Shown here piece by piece: positions 37,351 through 50,200 of a DNA stretch of 64,000 bases (positions are counted from its first letter, which is position 1; every line of letters starts with the position of its first letter). The notes below the pieces were generated by a model. That model made no database searches. It was not told the DNA's origin and saw only the letters and a list, made by a program, of their open reading frames with translations. A program made the position numbers and the translations under genes. This DNA is from Pelargonium x hortorum. Lineage: Eukaryota; Streptophyta; Magnoliopsida; Geraniales; Geraniaceae. The stretch covers positions 1 to 64,000 of the forward strand of contig JAYMTJ010000025.1 of assembly GCA_036897525.1 (NCBI GenBank). Direction: 5' to 3'.

Positions 37351-38857
37351 AAGATTTTCTATAAGCAGTTTCTTTTTTATGCTTCCAGTCCAGGAGGCAT
37401 ATACCCGATTTAACCTTTCATTATTAAAACAAGTGAAGAGGGGCACCGAGCAATTTCGTTAGTTAGATAGCGTACCCAATAATTATTTCGAGACAAAAAC
37501 CCCGACTCTTCCGAACCAAAAACTCTTTTTATTTTACAAATTCTCTCTTTCTAGAGTAATCCATTTGATTCACAATCCCTTTTATCTAAGTGATTCGGAT
37601 TCCCCAACCCCATTTTTTGTTTAGTAAGTTAGTAAATTAGAAAGAAAGTAGGGTCTTTTTTATTGTAAAGGCAAGGGTTCGTATAATAAGAAAGTTTAGG
37701 ATTCTTTTATAAGTCTAAAGGCTTAGGTGTTGCTATTAAGAGTACAAAAATCAGAAGGTATATACAAAGCTCCGGTAATTCCCTAACCTATCTTTATTTA
37801 GATTTAGAAGTTATTTAAGTAAGAACTAAGGGGAGGCGCCTTACTCTAATCTTTCTTTTAGGAAAAAAGTCAGTCATATGAAAAGGCCTTTTGGTTTATA
37901 AGTCGACTACGAGTATAGTTATGAATATTACGACAGGTTTCTAAGAGGAGTGTAGCTGTAAAGAAAGTAAGAAGTCTTATTCATTCATTTGTGTTCTTTT
38001 CATTTACGGGGTCTCCCCTCTAGTCTAGTAAAGTTAATAAAAGAAGTCTCCGTTAGAGGTAAATAAGTAAATAAAAAAGGACTCTGTTCGGATTAGATAG
38101 AACCCAGGATTCCGCATACTAAAACTAGTTAGGGCTCCTTGTTTTTCCACGCCCACTCCCGGGAAATAGGTATAGCCTCAGGTTAACTTAGTATTAGTAG
38201 TCAAGGGGCTCCGATAGACAAAAGGAGAAAGTTTAACATTATTAGTACTAGTAATTATAAGGAAAACCTAGTGGTTACATATTCTTAAAGTCAAAAAGAA
38301 TAGGCGTATCTTCCATTGTATAGGTCAAAAATCCTAGTAGTCATATACTCTTTTAGGTACTCATTCCGTCCTGAATACTCTTGAATAACTCTTTCTTTTC
38401 TTCTTCGTATACTCTTGGTATATTATATATAAAATTCCCAGGATATAGTTTAACACAGAACCTAAAAACCAGTCTGGTGAACTTGGAAGTAAAAACAAGG
38501 TTGGTTACTATTTAAGGGCAGAGCTAAAGAAAAGATATGATTACAAATTCTTCTACAGGGATACTCTATTTAGATCATAAAAAAGAGAAACTGTAAGTAG
38601 CATAGGGAAAGGTTCTTTTAAAAGAATAGAAATCCGTTAGCTAAAATTTTAGGACATATTTGTTAAAAACGGGTATCTAATATCTAATGGAAGATCCGTG
38701 GATTGGTATTTGCTTTAGCTTTTCACAAAATAGGATTATACTCAGTTGGAGTTATACAAGTAAAAGACATTTTAATTTACAGGGATACGAAGTTAGAGAA
38801 GATCAATTATAGGAGTCCCTTATTATGACATAGCTATAGAGATTCCAGGAACTAGAG

Positions 38858-38925
38858 TTGAATGACCAAGCCATTTTTCGAACCATAAGCAGTTGATTAA
38901 TCTATTTGGCCACCTCCTGCTATGG
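38858..38925 (-). pseudogene. weak tRNA-like relic lacking an anticodon arm
   Basis: On the minus strand, gtggccaaatagattaa resembles the D arm of a trnH-type tRNA (gtagccaagtggatcaa), and tatggttcgaa resembles a T arm. The two are about 17 bases closer than in trnH, which is the length of an anticodon arm. No stem pairs well. This is a candidate relic only. Confidence 0.2.
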
Positions 38926-40813
38926 AGACCCTTTTTTGAGTATAGAATAAGCTCTAAACTTTTCGTATTGAATTACCTACCCGCAACCGGGCCTATATAC
39001 ATACAAGTCGATTGAAAAACAAGTGCCACTTCCCAAGGTAAGGTATGGAGGTTTCATAAGGGTATTGAGATGCTCTGGGCGTATCAGAGTTTTACTTTAC
39101 CTGGATAATCTTTCTTATTCCCTTAAGGAATAGAAGGTCTTTTTTTAACCAGAGTCTCTTGATATACGGGCCCCTTAAAAACGAGGGCACAAAAAGAAGA
39201 AAGGCTGCTAACAACTATGAAAGAAATCAAAGAAAAGATAAGACCCCTCCTTTCTAAACGGATAAAGTCAAAATGTAAAATGAAAAGTAATTCAAACAGC
39301 GGATAGCATACGTAGGAAGTAAATCTAAGCCAAAAAATAAGAAGTCTTTCGTGCTACATAAACTAAATAGGGTGTGCAGTATACCCATAAGGATAAGTTT
39401 CTTTTGTGTTGTGCATAATCTGTATAAACCCTTGTATCGTAAAACTTTGAAGGTAAAAAATTTTTATATACCCTTAATTGGTATACTCAGTTAGCCTAGA
39501 GTAAGAAAGAAGGTCTACCCAGTAAGATTCTCACACTCTCCTAATTAAGTAATTAATTAGAGTAGGCTAGAGATAAGTAAGCCTCCTTATATAGTTACTG
39601 TTGGATTCTTTACTTTGGTTTTGTAAAGGTAACACTCTTTGTGGTGTTCCTCGAAGAAGGAGTAGGTCAATTTCTGAGCCTGCAATATTTTATACAATGT
39701 ACAAGTTTCGTACGCTTCCTTTTGTAATTTATTACAGGTATTACTTAGATTCCTTAATGAAGGATCCTTTTTCGAATTTCGTTTTTGTTTCTCACAAATA
39801 AAATAGGCGTCTCAGTCTTATGCAAAAAAACCTTATAAAAGGCCCGCAGTCTATACTACTGTAATCGAGGAACGAACTCTTATCCTTGTATTCTTTAGAA
39901 GTTCCTTTTTCTTTCAGGAGTCTTTCGGATACGAAATAACTCTACTTTAATAGTACTAAACTCCTGGCGAAGTACAATAGCTTCGGGTTCATACGTAATG
40001 TTGTTCAAACTAAACAAATAGAAATCTCTTGAAAAAAAAAGGATTTCGGGGTTCCGTGGAGTAGCTAGCAGGAAGAAAAGTATGGAGCTTTTGAGGCAAC
40101 AAATAAGCCTTTACCAGGTTTCAAAAGCAATACGACTTTGAAATAGTCGATAGATACTTATTTAATTAAAAATTTAGGTTTCCTGTCTTCACAAGCAATC
40201 CCAGTGAAAAAACCCGTAATAAGAAAGCCCTTGAGGAATAATTTACTGAGTTAGAGTCTCAAAAGCAAAACAAAACTATGAAAAAAGAAGATTTACTAAG
40301 ATTGACAACCATTCCTTTATTTAGTATGTGTCAGCTAACCCACAAAAAGGGACTTACTTGATCTTAAGAAAAAAAGTAAGATGTAAAACCAATATTCTAA
40401 TTTTTATTTACTATAGAAAAAGTTAAGGTGTAGATTAGATTTATAAAAATTTTGCTTTCAAACTTGCTTTGTTAGACTCTCAAAACTATGCCGACTAAAG
40501 AAGTGTTTAGCTCTTGAAAAGTACTCAAGTCGGGATTTTCATAAAAAAAGCATAACCTTTGTGAACTAGCGCCTAAAAAAGGACACGTTAGAAGAACACC
40601 TCTAAAAAATTCGGTTAATAATAAAAACTTTCATGCATGCTTTACAAGTCAGTACACGGAATTTGCGTTCTACAAGTTTAGTTATAGCCGCTTAAAAACC
40701 CCTTATAAGGTAAGTCCTCCTAAAGTACGAAGAGAGTAAAGTGGAAATGGAAATCCTGAAAATTACCAACAAACTGACCCAAGTTTCTCAGAACCCCATA
40801 ATACTCAAGAAGA

Positions 40814-40832
40814 CCCCTACCCCTACCCCTAC
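40814..40832 (+). repeat. three tandem ccccta units
   Basis: A short perfect tandem array of a six-base unit (taggggt type on the other strand). It resembles telomere-like motifs but is far too short to argue for a telomere, and lies inside ordinary patchwork DNA. Confidence 0.85.
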
Positions 40833-41420
40833 TATCTATATACAAAAAACGAAGGATGTTACTACTTACAATAGATAGAATCTTGCTTTTATCCGGGCAT
40901 TTAAGGTGAAATTTTATAGAAAGTTGCTGTGAGCCATAGGATTTGAAATCTCCCGTAAGAAAGAAGGAATTTCCTTAGCATATACGGTTTGTGAGTCAAT
41001 CGCGGAGGTTAAAAAGCTTTTAGGGGGAGACTCAGTCACCTACAAAAAAGGGTCTCAGTGTATCTAAATGAAAGGAAGTCAATAAGATTAACAAAAAAGT
41101 GAATAGGCAGTAGAGAAAGCATATAAGATAAGCAATTCAAGAAAGATACAGTCAACCCGGTAGATAAATAAGGTGGTAGGGAGCCCCCTATGAAAGACCT
41201 CGACCGGCAATAATTGAGATTCTAAGCATTCTGGATAGTGATTTTGGTAGGATTCTCTTTGATCCGTAACCCCAGTTTATTCTCCTTTTTGGGATGGGAA
41301 TAAGGTCCTCCATTGAAAGTGGTTGCTCTTTTAGTTCCTCTTTTCTGGATATTCAGTCGGATAGTCATAGTCGAAGTTTGTATGTTAAAGCTGAAGTCGA
41401 CCCTTAAAGGGATTTTAATG

Positions 41421-42340
41421 AATAACATAAAAAACAGATTCTCTAACTGATATCTTCCATTTCTCTTAAGTTGTTTCTTAGCTGTAATTCCTTGTAGGCA
41501 AAGGAGTTCTATGGTATATCGCCCAGAGAGTTTATACTCTTACGTAACGAGAAAACTATTCAGGATTTCCTAACTTGTCCACATCGGTATTTTCTTGTAC
41601 ATGCTGAATGGGTTTGTTTTCTTAGATTCCTAACTATTTCCTAACTAGAAAGACTCTCTTTTGTTCTAACCTTGTTAGCTGCTTTAGCAGTTGTTGACAG
41701 TTGTGCTAATGGAAAAGCTAGTGAAAGACAGCTTGTATTAATCCTTCTGTTGCTTGCGGTGTAGCTATTGTCTTTTTGAGAGCAAGCTTACTTTGTCTTC
41801 TTGGTTTTGGATAGGAACAGTGAAAAACAGAAACCAGCTCATTCTCCTCTTTGTATAAGGTACGAAGGTTCTTTTCTTATATTACCCTTATATTACATAG
41901 GCTGACTGAGGATTCTTATTCGACTAGAGAATTAATGGATAAGGCTCTCATCAAGTACAAGAAGTAAAATCCCGGTTTATAAATGGAAATGTTGAAGTTT
42001 TCCTTGGTAAACCCTTCACAACAAACAAAGAGCGATACCATCATAAACATAAAGACAAGAGAATCCGTTTCTGTTATTAGAATCATTTCCCTGCGATTCA
42101 GAAGGAGCTGCACTTCCTTAGGCTCGCTTTCAAAGAAGAAGAGTGAGACTGACTCTTCACTTCAATTTACTTCTTTCCGATTTGCTAACTTGACAAGAAC
42201 TTTATAGACTCAGACTCCACCAATACTATAGACACAAATAAGAAGAGTTCACAATCAATACCTGGGAGAATAGAAAGAAGCTATAATAGAAGAGGAGGTC
42301 GCTTTTGTTCATTGAGTGAGAGGGAGTTTATAGAACTACA
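41421..42340. other. smoother island with overlapping chance frames
   Basis: Sequence texture is even here. Two frames overlap on opposite strands: 65 codons at 41916-42113 minus and 74 codons at 41983-42207 plus. Neither resembles a known protein, and frames of this length are expected by chance. No RNA gene was seen. Confidence 0.35.
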
Positions 42341-43440
42341 ATTGCACTAAACTACTTTAGAATTTAAATAACGTAGGCTGCGCTATAATTTCTATTTTAG
42401 TCAATTTCGAGTTCGCTCTTTTTGAGCTTTACATTATTTTGAAAGTGATCCGGGTTTACCAGGCGCAAGTCTGTACGAAATATAAGGACATCAAGCTTTA
42501 GAAAACCTTATGAGGAGCCGCTCTTTGTTTACTCTTTGCTCAAAAAAACTTAAATAGGAGAAATCATACATAAACAGCTAGTCAATTTACGGGTCTTCCC
42601 GCTTCACTTTTGGAAGAAATTGAAACAAATTAAAAACTACAAGCAATTCTTACGTAAGAATAAGCAACCTCTCTCAAATGTAATATTAATATACGTACTT
42701 AGTTTCACTTTAGTACTACAATATAGGAGAAGTCGGAAATAGTAGTACCTAAGAGTTTTTTGGTTTAAACGAAAGAACGAATACAATATATATATATATA
42801 TATACCAAATTCTAGGATAAATTAGCAGGGACTCCCCTCTAACCTAAAAAGCTTCATGGTATTCATATTCAAAGCCTGTGCTGTATAATTTCTTTATAGA
42901 GCATTCTTTGATGACATGTGTTTCATAAAGAAATTAGAGTACCTTGTATATTCTATATTATGTATTTTCTTATTATTTTCAAATTGTAGCTATTTCATAA
43001 TATAATGTAAGTCTATTTTCTTTCTTTCATTTTTTTCAAAGTTTATACTTTACTTTGCATGATATAGAGCCCTAATACAGGGCTTTAGCAAATGACACTA
43101 AAAAAGCACTCAGTAGTATGTACGAGATTCTCTCTGAGAAAGGGGACTCCGTGGTATGGTATATTATTAATAAATAAGGAAAATCTTATCCTAGTTATCT
43201 TGATTAGACTCTCCGCAGAATGCACTTTCGTTTATATAGATCAACCTAGTCTAGGGGAGAATCCGTTGGTATTAAGACCCATGCCCTTTGATAAAGAAAG
43301 TTCTTAACATGTATAAATAAGTACCCCATATCTATTAAGATTAAGATGGACCCCTTAAGGAGGAAAGACTACAGTTCTTGTTTTACGAAATGACAAAAAA
43401 GAGAAAGACTTGGTATGGTAATTTTGGATCAGGTAGAGTT
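42341..43440. other. gene-free AT-rich DNA
   Basis: No gene was found. The stretch holds the AT microsatellite at 42786 and very AT-rich DNA around 42.9-43.05 kb. A 71-codon frame at 43092-43307 is unrecognised and of chance length. Confidence 0.45.
42786..42804. repeat. (AT)n microsatellite
   Basis: Nineteen bases of alternating A and T. A shorter run of the same kind lies at about 35949-35960. Confidence 0.9.
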
Positions 43441-44900
43441 TCAAAAATATGAAATCAAAGCAAAGGCCTGCCTCGTTAAAGAAGATTGACATCTGGAGAA
43501 CCTGCCCCAACTAAATAACTAACAAAAATGGAGTGAGACCAACACAACAACAAGAATAACAGACTTAGCTCTTTACCCGAAACAGCTCTAGCGCTATTTC
43601 TATTACCTCTTGAAAACTTGAGCTTGACTTTCAAATTCAAAGAGAAACCTTGACATAGACATATTCATTTTAAGAAAGTGGCAGGTTCTAATTCCACAAA
43701 CCCATGTCTTATAGGTCAGAAAGTAGGAAATGCATCCACTTATTTCCAGAATTGACTTCATAAAGACCTTTTTCAGTGAAGCAGGAGCCTATAAACTATA
43801 AAGGAGTCCCCGACAACAGGGAAAAGACTGACCCTGAGTCAAGCAATAACAAGCAATAATATAAAGACACCTATAAAACCTTTCCCTTGCTTACTGACAA
43901 GCCTTTCACTATATTCCTGTTCTAGACCAACCGAAAAAGAAATTTCTCTAACTTATAAAACAATAGAACGAAAACTCCCTCCTTGGAACTCCATACACTA
44001 GAGCTAGGAAAGGAACATAAAAAAAAGCAACTACTTTAAAGACATTGAATGAAAGGCTTTCCTGTAAAAAAAAGCTAAGAAAACCGATTTGGCATTAAAG
44101 AGAACAATGCCAAGGTTTAGATCGAGAATGCTGTTTATTTATAGTTCGGGTACCTATTTGTATTTAGAGTCAATCTTTCCTTTTGAATTGCTTATCCTTT
44201 TCTATTCTATACTTTCTCTGCCTAATATTCCCACTTTTTCTTACTCCCTTTTATCGACTATTGACCTACTTCTTGTGTTCCCAATACTTTAGTTTAGTTG
44301 CAACCAGAACTTTACTACCTACTTATTGAAAGCCTGAGTCTGCATATTAGGGCCTATAAACTCCTTCGACTTCTTTTTCCTATAGTGTATTCCCTTAAAA
44401 AGAGCCCCTGACTTTGACCCGGCTTACTTTACTGTTGCTGCCTCTTCTTTGACTTAACTGGCTTATTTGCTATACCTATACCTGTCTTCTTCTTACGAGC
44501 CATAATACCTGTGGCTAAGGCCTTACCCTCCTTACTGATAAAAAAAACAGAGTACAATGAGGTAACAAGAAACCAAGTAGTACAATCTTATACTATCTAA
44601 TACTACCTATTCCAATAAGATAAGAAAGAACAACTACTAACTACTATATGTTTAGGGGAGAAGTCTCCTAAGCCTAAGACCCCTAAATTACAGTAAACTG
44701 TAAGAATGTCCTATAACTACAACACCTATACCTTTATTACTATTTTAGTATACTTCTATATATTCATTACTAACAAAAAAACTAGCTCGGAATATACTAA
44801 ATACTGGTAACTCTATAATAAGACTTTCCTATACAATAAGCTACAGTAACTACCATAGCTATAAGGGAATCCTAATAACACTCGTAACAAGCCGCCTATG
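43441..44900. other. C- and A-rich island
   Basis: The + strand favours C over G throughout (17 against 5 in a sampled line near 43.9 kb). A TTG-initiated 67-codon frame (44089-44292) is hydrophobic and unrecognised. A tiny basic minus-strand frame lies at 44429-44503. No RNA gene or long repeat was seen. Confidence 0.45.
44429..44503 (-). CDS. tiny basic frame starting MARKKK (24 codons), doubtful
   Basis: An ATG frame on the minus strand encodes a very basic peptide beginning MARKKKTGIG and ending in KKRQQQ. Its first 14 bases, atggctcgtaagaa, recur exactly at the start of another tiny frame at 60469. Such a basic start recalls ribosomal proteins, but the frame is too short for any I know. 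It may be the 5' end of a decayed gene or a coincidence. Confidence 0.12.
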   Translation of the reverse strand: MARKKKTGIGIANKPVKSKKRQQQ

Positions 44901-47200
44901 CCTATTCGCGTGCTCTACGAAGTTTTTTTATTGAGAGAATCTAAGCTCTTCCATAACAAGGTATAAATTCCCGGGACAACTTGATTTTATTAAGCAATTA
45001 CTTAAAAGTATGTGGTTTTGTATAACTTCGATGGAAAGCCTGAGGTTATATACTAAAACTTAGGTATACAAATCTCTGGAATACTCGTTTGAAAATGCAA
45101 AAAAATTCCCTCTGCTTCCTAAAACTTTGTTATGTATAACTTTAGATTCAACCTAATTGATACTAGGTGTTTGTGATAAGAGACTCTGTTAGCATAAAAA
45201 AAAGTAAGGCGGAGAAGACTGTTTCAAAAAGAGTGCAAAGCAAAGGGAAGGGGTCTCCTAAAAAAGTCTATAGAATCCATGCCTACCCGCGTTGATGCGA
45301 AGAAGAAGAAATCGGCTGTCGACATTGTGCGCTACTTTTAGGACAGGATTCTTACTTAGAGAGAATATCTCTTTACAAGATTTCTTATTAAGGTTGAGTA
45401 AAATAACAAATCTTCTAATATTCTAGGTCAGGGCTTTCCAAAGTCTTCTTAATTTTTCAATTATAAAAGAGATAGAGAACTTAAGCTAAAGCTGGGAGTT
45501 AAGTAAATAAAGAAGCTAGTCAAACAAGTAATATGAAGTTGATGAAGTGGGTGGTTTTCATAGTGTGAGGTGTTCTATCTATAAGACTATCAAGCAATTC
45601 CTTCCCTTCGTTACACTTTAGTCAGTAAGAATGCTTTTTTGGATGTAGTATACAAGCACTCTTCCAACGATAAGCTACATAAAACAAGAGGGCTTCGCGC
45701 CTTTCAGTGACTTTCTTGTTTCCAGTATTTAAAGTCAATTCATTAAAGTAAGCTTATAGTCTGTTTTTTTCTAGTAAGTGTAATTCCTTAGAAAAGGACT
45801 AACCAAGCGACTCTCTGAATTTTCAGTTTATGCCAAGCCATTTATACACTATTTTTCAAACTGCACAAAAGGTAACCCTAGGTTTGTATGATAATAGTAT
45901 AACCCTTTGAGAGCAAACATCGCTTTAAGGTCATTTTAATTGGCATAGTTTCATTCAAGTCTTAAAGAAAGGAGCCCCCTATATACTTTTAATTACTTAA
46001 AAAGGAGAATCCTCCACGAGCACCGAAATACACTTAAAAGTTGAAGCTATACTTACACGGTCTTTTGGAAGAGTCCTAGCAAATTCGAAAACTTTACTTT
46101 TTAAATTGAATTTAAAATAAGATACTCGAGCAGAGCTTCGGTCCATAAATACCAAGCTTGTGCCTCAACTTTACTGCTATGTTATAGTTATATAGCGGTT
46201 ATTTATATTGAATAGAAATTTATACTACTTAGCGGACCCTCCAATTAGAAAATCCAAACCTCTATCCCCTCTGTGTTTGTGTTTGTAAAGCATAGATACA
46301 TGAACTGGAGTTCTGGAGTTATTGAACTAATGGTAACAAGGCAAGCATCTCTTTATTTGTAAGCAAGGCTAGTCTTGATGCTATGCTAGAAAGCTTATTC
46401 CGAGACAGTGGATACCATAAACCAGATAAATTCTCTTAGTTATTGTCATGAGGTAAGAAGAACCTTCTCTTGCTAACAAAGATAAGAAGGTATGCTTTAG
46501 CTTACTGAGAAATAAGATGTACTATCTGAGCTCGTGCTCCTTTTTTATTATTGTTTGAGCTGAGAAATAGGTGCTAAATATCTTTCTTGTGAGCAGAGCG
46601 GAACCCTTTTTTCATGGAAGTTCGTCGCCAATAGCAAGGAGAATAACTGTCTAGTCGATTGGACTTTCCGATATATCTCTAACAGGAGTTGGCTTTGTTT
46701 AGAGCCTGATTTAGACTGTAATCTAAATAGCATAGCAGGCTATTGAAGGACTTATAGAATTGATTATTAGATAGAGAGAGATAAGGAGTCCCCTTGAGGG
46801 GTGCTGTACAAGGGGCAAGGCCTTGGTGAAATGAGAGTTACCGGGAAAGCCTTAGATCTAAAAAGATTTGTGCTTTGTGCAGTTTTACCTTTATTAAGCT
46901 AAGCAGGCGAGACACAGGGATTCTAATTTATCGGAAACTCTACTGATAAAAGTCGGCAAGACTTTGTTTGGAATAAAGGTAGCGGTAACTTCCTTTACCA
47001 GTTTACCATAGATCGGAATCTAGGTTTCATCAAGATATGCCTTGCTGCCAAAAGGAGGTTTCTATTTTAGGAAGGCTTTGAATATAAGGGGAGGTAGAGA
47101 TTTCTTAGTCTTACTTAATAGTGTTGTGGGATTAGAACCCTTGTAGTTAATGTATTCTTAACCCTTAGAAAATCTACAACTAATAAGACTGAGAGCCGTA
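44901..47200. other. gene-free DNA, smoother after 46.3 kb
   Basis: The part to about 46.27 kb is patchwork. The part from 46.3 to 47.2 kb reads more evenly but shows no steady skew. A 61-codon minus-strand frame at 46548-46733 is unrecognised. No tRNA arm pair with correct spacing was found. Confidence 0.4.
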
Positions 47201-50200
47201 AGAGCTTAAATACGCCTTCCCTTGCGCTTGCGTTGTTCTTCGAGATTCTCAGTAAGAGCCCTAAAAAACCCTAGGAAATGCAATTGAATTAATAGAAGAG
47301 AAGTTTCGTACACTTTAATATGCTTTTTTTTATTTTATTCCAACGTATTGCAATACAGAACTACAAAATAACCAAACCTCTGCTATAGGAATTGGGAAAT
47401 CCAGCGGAGAAATAGACCTCAAAAGAAATACAAATTTCACATTATGCCTCGCTCAAACCTGAACCTCGCGGAAATCTCTTGGCTAACGCTTTTTTCTATT
47501 TGACATCTGAAAGTTTATAAGTATTCTCATCCCCCAAAATTCTAGAAGCAAAAGGAAGTCCATTGGTTGGTTTATGCATCTCATCTTTGGATTATTGCTG
47601 CATAAAAATCTTATTCCCAAAGCAAAGGAGAAAGAAAAGAATGGATGGCATTTCCTTTGTAGACGGAAGCTAAATTTCTTTGTAGTGATGACTATTCTCT
47701 CAGATTTAGTTTACGGATTACATATCCTTCCCCCCTTTTTTCAACCCCAAAGGATTGGATTGGCACTCCTCATAAAAGACTGCAATTTTCAAATGCCTTA
47801 TTCCTAAGATTTTTAGGTTCAGATCTTCCCTTTATTGCCGAAGGGTAAGGGCCCCTCTCGAATAGGAACACGCTGCGTTATTATCAATCTCAGGGTTACG
47901 GGAGTAGTAGCACGGCGATAAAGATTTAAGCTATAGCTAGAGTAGTTTACGAGTCGGACTCCAATACTAAAACCCCGGGACTTATCTTTATAAACTTACT
48001 GTAGTGTCTAAGGGAAACACCGCTAAATTGTACTCCAAGAATAGAGTATACTTAACACTAAAAGACTCAAAAGGCTGCCGTCAAAAACCCGCGTTTATTG
48101 CAAAAATAGACTTTCTAAAAGGTGCTCACTGCCACAGCCCCTAACTAGATCTGGAAAAGAAGGATAAAGTACTGACCCTTTTAAGAATTAAGGCCTTCTT
48201 AACTTATAACAAATTCTAACAAACCAGATTGAGTTTTTAGCTCTTGATGAAGAAGTTACTGAAAGTATTTAGATCATAAAGAGATTCGAGCTCTATTATA
48301 ATTGTAAAAATCCCAGAGATTCTATATTGAATATATATATGAAGAAAAGCCCTTGAAAGTGCATAGTGTAAAACTTAAAATTAAAAGGGTCTCAATATAG
48401 GATAGGCAAGAATTTGTATAAGTTTTGGCCGTTTCTTTGTTAGCTAATATTTTATTTCTTAGTTTCGTAAAATCTGCGTACTTATTTAGAATTTGACAAT
48501 AACAAGGGACACTTTTTTTAACCTTTACATCTTGTATTTACAAAACTTTTGTTAGATATATTATAATATAATTTTAACAGGGTTGTATCAGATACCTACG
48601 TAGACAAGCTTCCCTGGTATATAGAAAGAAAGAAAGAAAGAAAGAGTCTCTACTCAGGGATACCCCAATAACGCAGTAGTGGTTACCCATTTTTTTGTAT
48701 CACTACGAGTTGATTATCATATTACGTAAAATACAATCTCAAATTAACTAAAGAGCTCTTAAATTGCTGCTCGGTCTAGTTTATAAAGTTACTTAGTATA
48801 GTAACAATAATAGTTGTATAGTATAACAGTATAAAACTTGAGTCAGCGAATAAAGTAATTAATTTCATTGAATACTACTAGAGACACCTAGGGTTTTCTG
48901 TGTACCGGTATACTTAGTAAAAGGACTTCCTTTAAACAGATGTAAGAATTGGGACTAACAAGGTATCAGAATGTGAAAGTACAGGACCCGGAATAAGTTA
49001 AACATCGGATGGCTCGATTAAGTGATAAGAGAGTAAGCCTAAAGATAAGTGCAAAAAGTCTTCAAGGTAGGGTGCTTTCGCTAGAATTAAAAGAATGCTA
49101 AGGAGTTCTAAAATCAGTCTAATTTTGAGTTTTGTAAGAGGATTTGACTATTCATCGATCCTATATCTAGTATCTCCAAACCTGAGAAGATTGTAATAAA
49201 TGAGAGGCAACCTTTTCTTTTCAAATTACGCTAAAAGAGAACTTACAAGTCTGTCCTAAGATCCTAAGAATTTCCTTCGAGATCAAAAAAAGACCTTATT
49301 TAGATGGCCCAGCACAGCCTCACATTTAAGTCTCTATAATCTAGTTGTTGGATATCAATCAGGATCCAAAAGAATGCTGTAATGGCTAACCTAGGGCCCT
49401 TGTTTTACAAACTTTAATAAAAGTGTTTTTCTGCCGTCTTTATCGTATCTAGGGCTGTAAGAAAGCAAAGAAGTAAGTCAATAAGTAGAAGAGTGAGATT
49501 AAAGGTGGTATTATCCCGAAGAGTAGAGCCTTTAAGAGAGCAGGAAGAAGCTGGCGGGGTTTTTATTATCAAGTAAAATACTGTACTCGACCTAGGAGCT
49601 CGATATCTCTTATTCCCGTAAGTAGGGGGGTTAAAAAAGAATCGTTAATTTAATACGTTTACCGAACCTTTATATACTTTTAATTTAATCAGAAAAGAAT
49701 ATCTACTCTGTAGACCAAGAAACTAAGGACCCTATATAAACATAAGGATCGTTTAGTAAAGGAACACGTTGTTTGTAATAATTAATAATTATAGTCTCTT
49801 TTTTTAGGGAATACCATGTCACTACATATAGAAAAGTAAAGGTTCATAACCTTCTTTTAGAGTAAGCCTTTAGGGTCCTCCAGCCTCTAATTATTAAAGC
49901 ACATCCTTAAATAATAGGAAATTCTAGAGTCAAAAAATCCCTCTTTAGGGGCCCTTTTGGATTGGTACCTTCTAGAAACTTAAAAGTCCCTCATTTCTAA
50001 TAGCTTAAAATATCTTACTTTAAAGTAAGCTCCTTGTTAGGAAAAAAGGATTTAGGTTTTTTTATTATATATATAGGAGTCCTTTACTAGAAATTCCTGC
50101 CTTTAAGTACTTATCCCTTAATAGCAGACAGGTTTCGTTTAGAGAGACTTTACCTTCTTTTAACTTGTAGGCCGTGGAGTATCCAAAGTGTAGATTGAAA

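Larger units (their letters stand above)
32701..37450. other. large strand-asymmetric island with a skew switch near 33.75 kb
   Basis: This is the longest island. On the + strand C dominates at about 33.0-33.7 kb (17 C against 5 G in a sampled line). G dominates from about 33.8 to 37.2 kb (21 G against 6 C in a line near 36.8 kb). The switch is fairly sharp. The G-rich part reads evenly but contains no frame longer than 62 codons and no known gene. A trnC-like relic sits at its right end on the minus strand. An ATG frame at 33174-33374 (66 codons) is of chance length. Confidence 0.5.
37451..41420. other. gene-free patchwork DNA
   Basis: No protein gene was found. A TTG-initiated frame at 39601-39801 (66 codons, with PRRRSRS) is of chance length and unrecognised. 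A weak tRNA-like piece lies near 38.9 kb on the minus strand. Three tandem copies of ccccta lie at 40814-40832. Confidence 0.45.

Noticed and set aside
37225-37446. 73-codon minus-strand frame
   Set aside because: It overlaps the trnC-like relic and is of chance length.
41916-42207. Two overlapping frames on opposite strands
   Set aside because: Both are of chance length (65 and 74 codons), overlap each other, and resemble nothing known.
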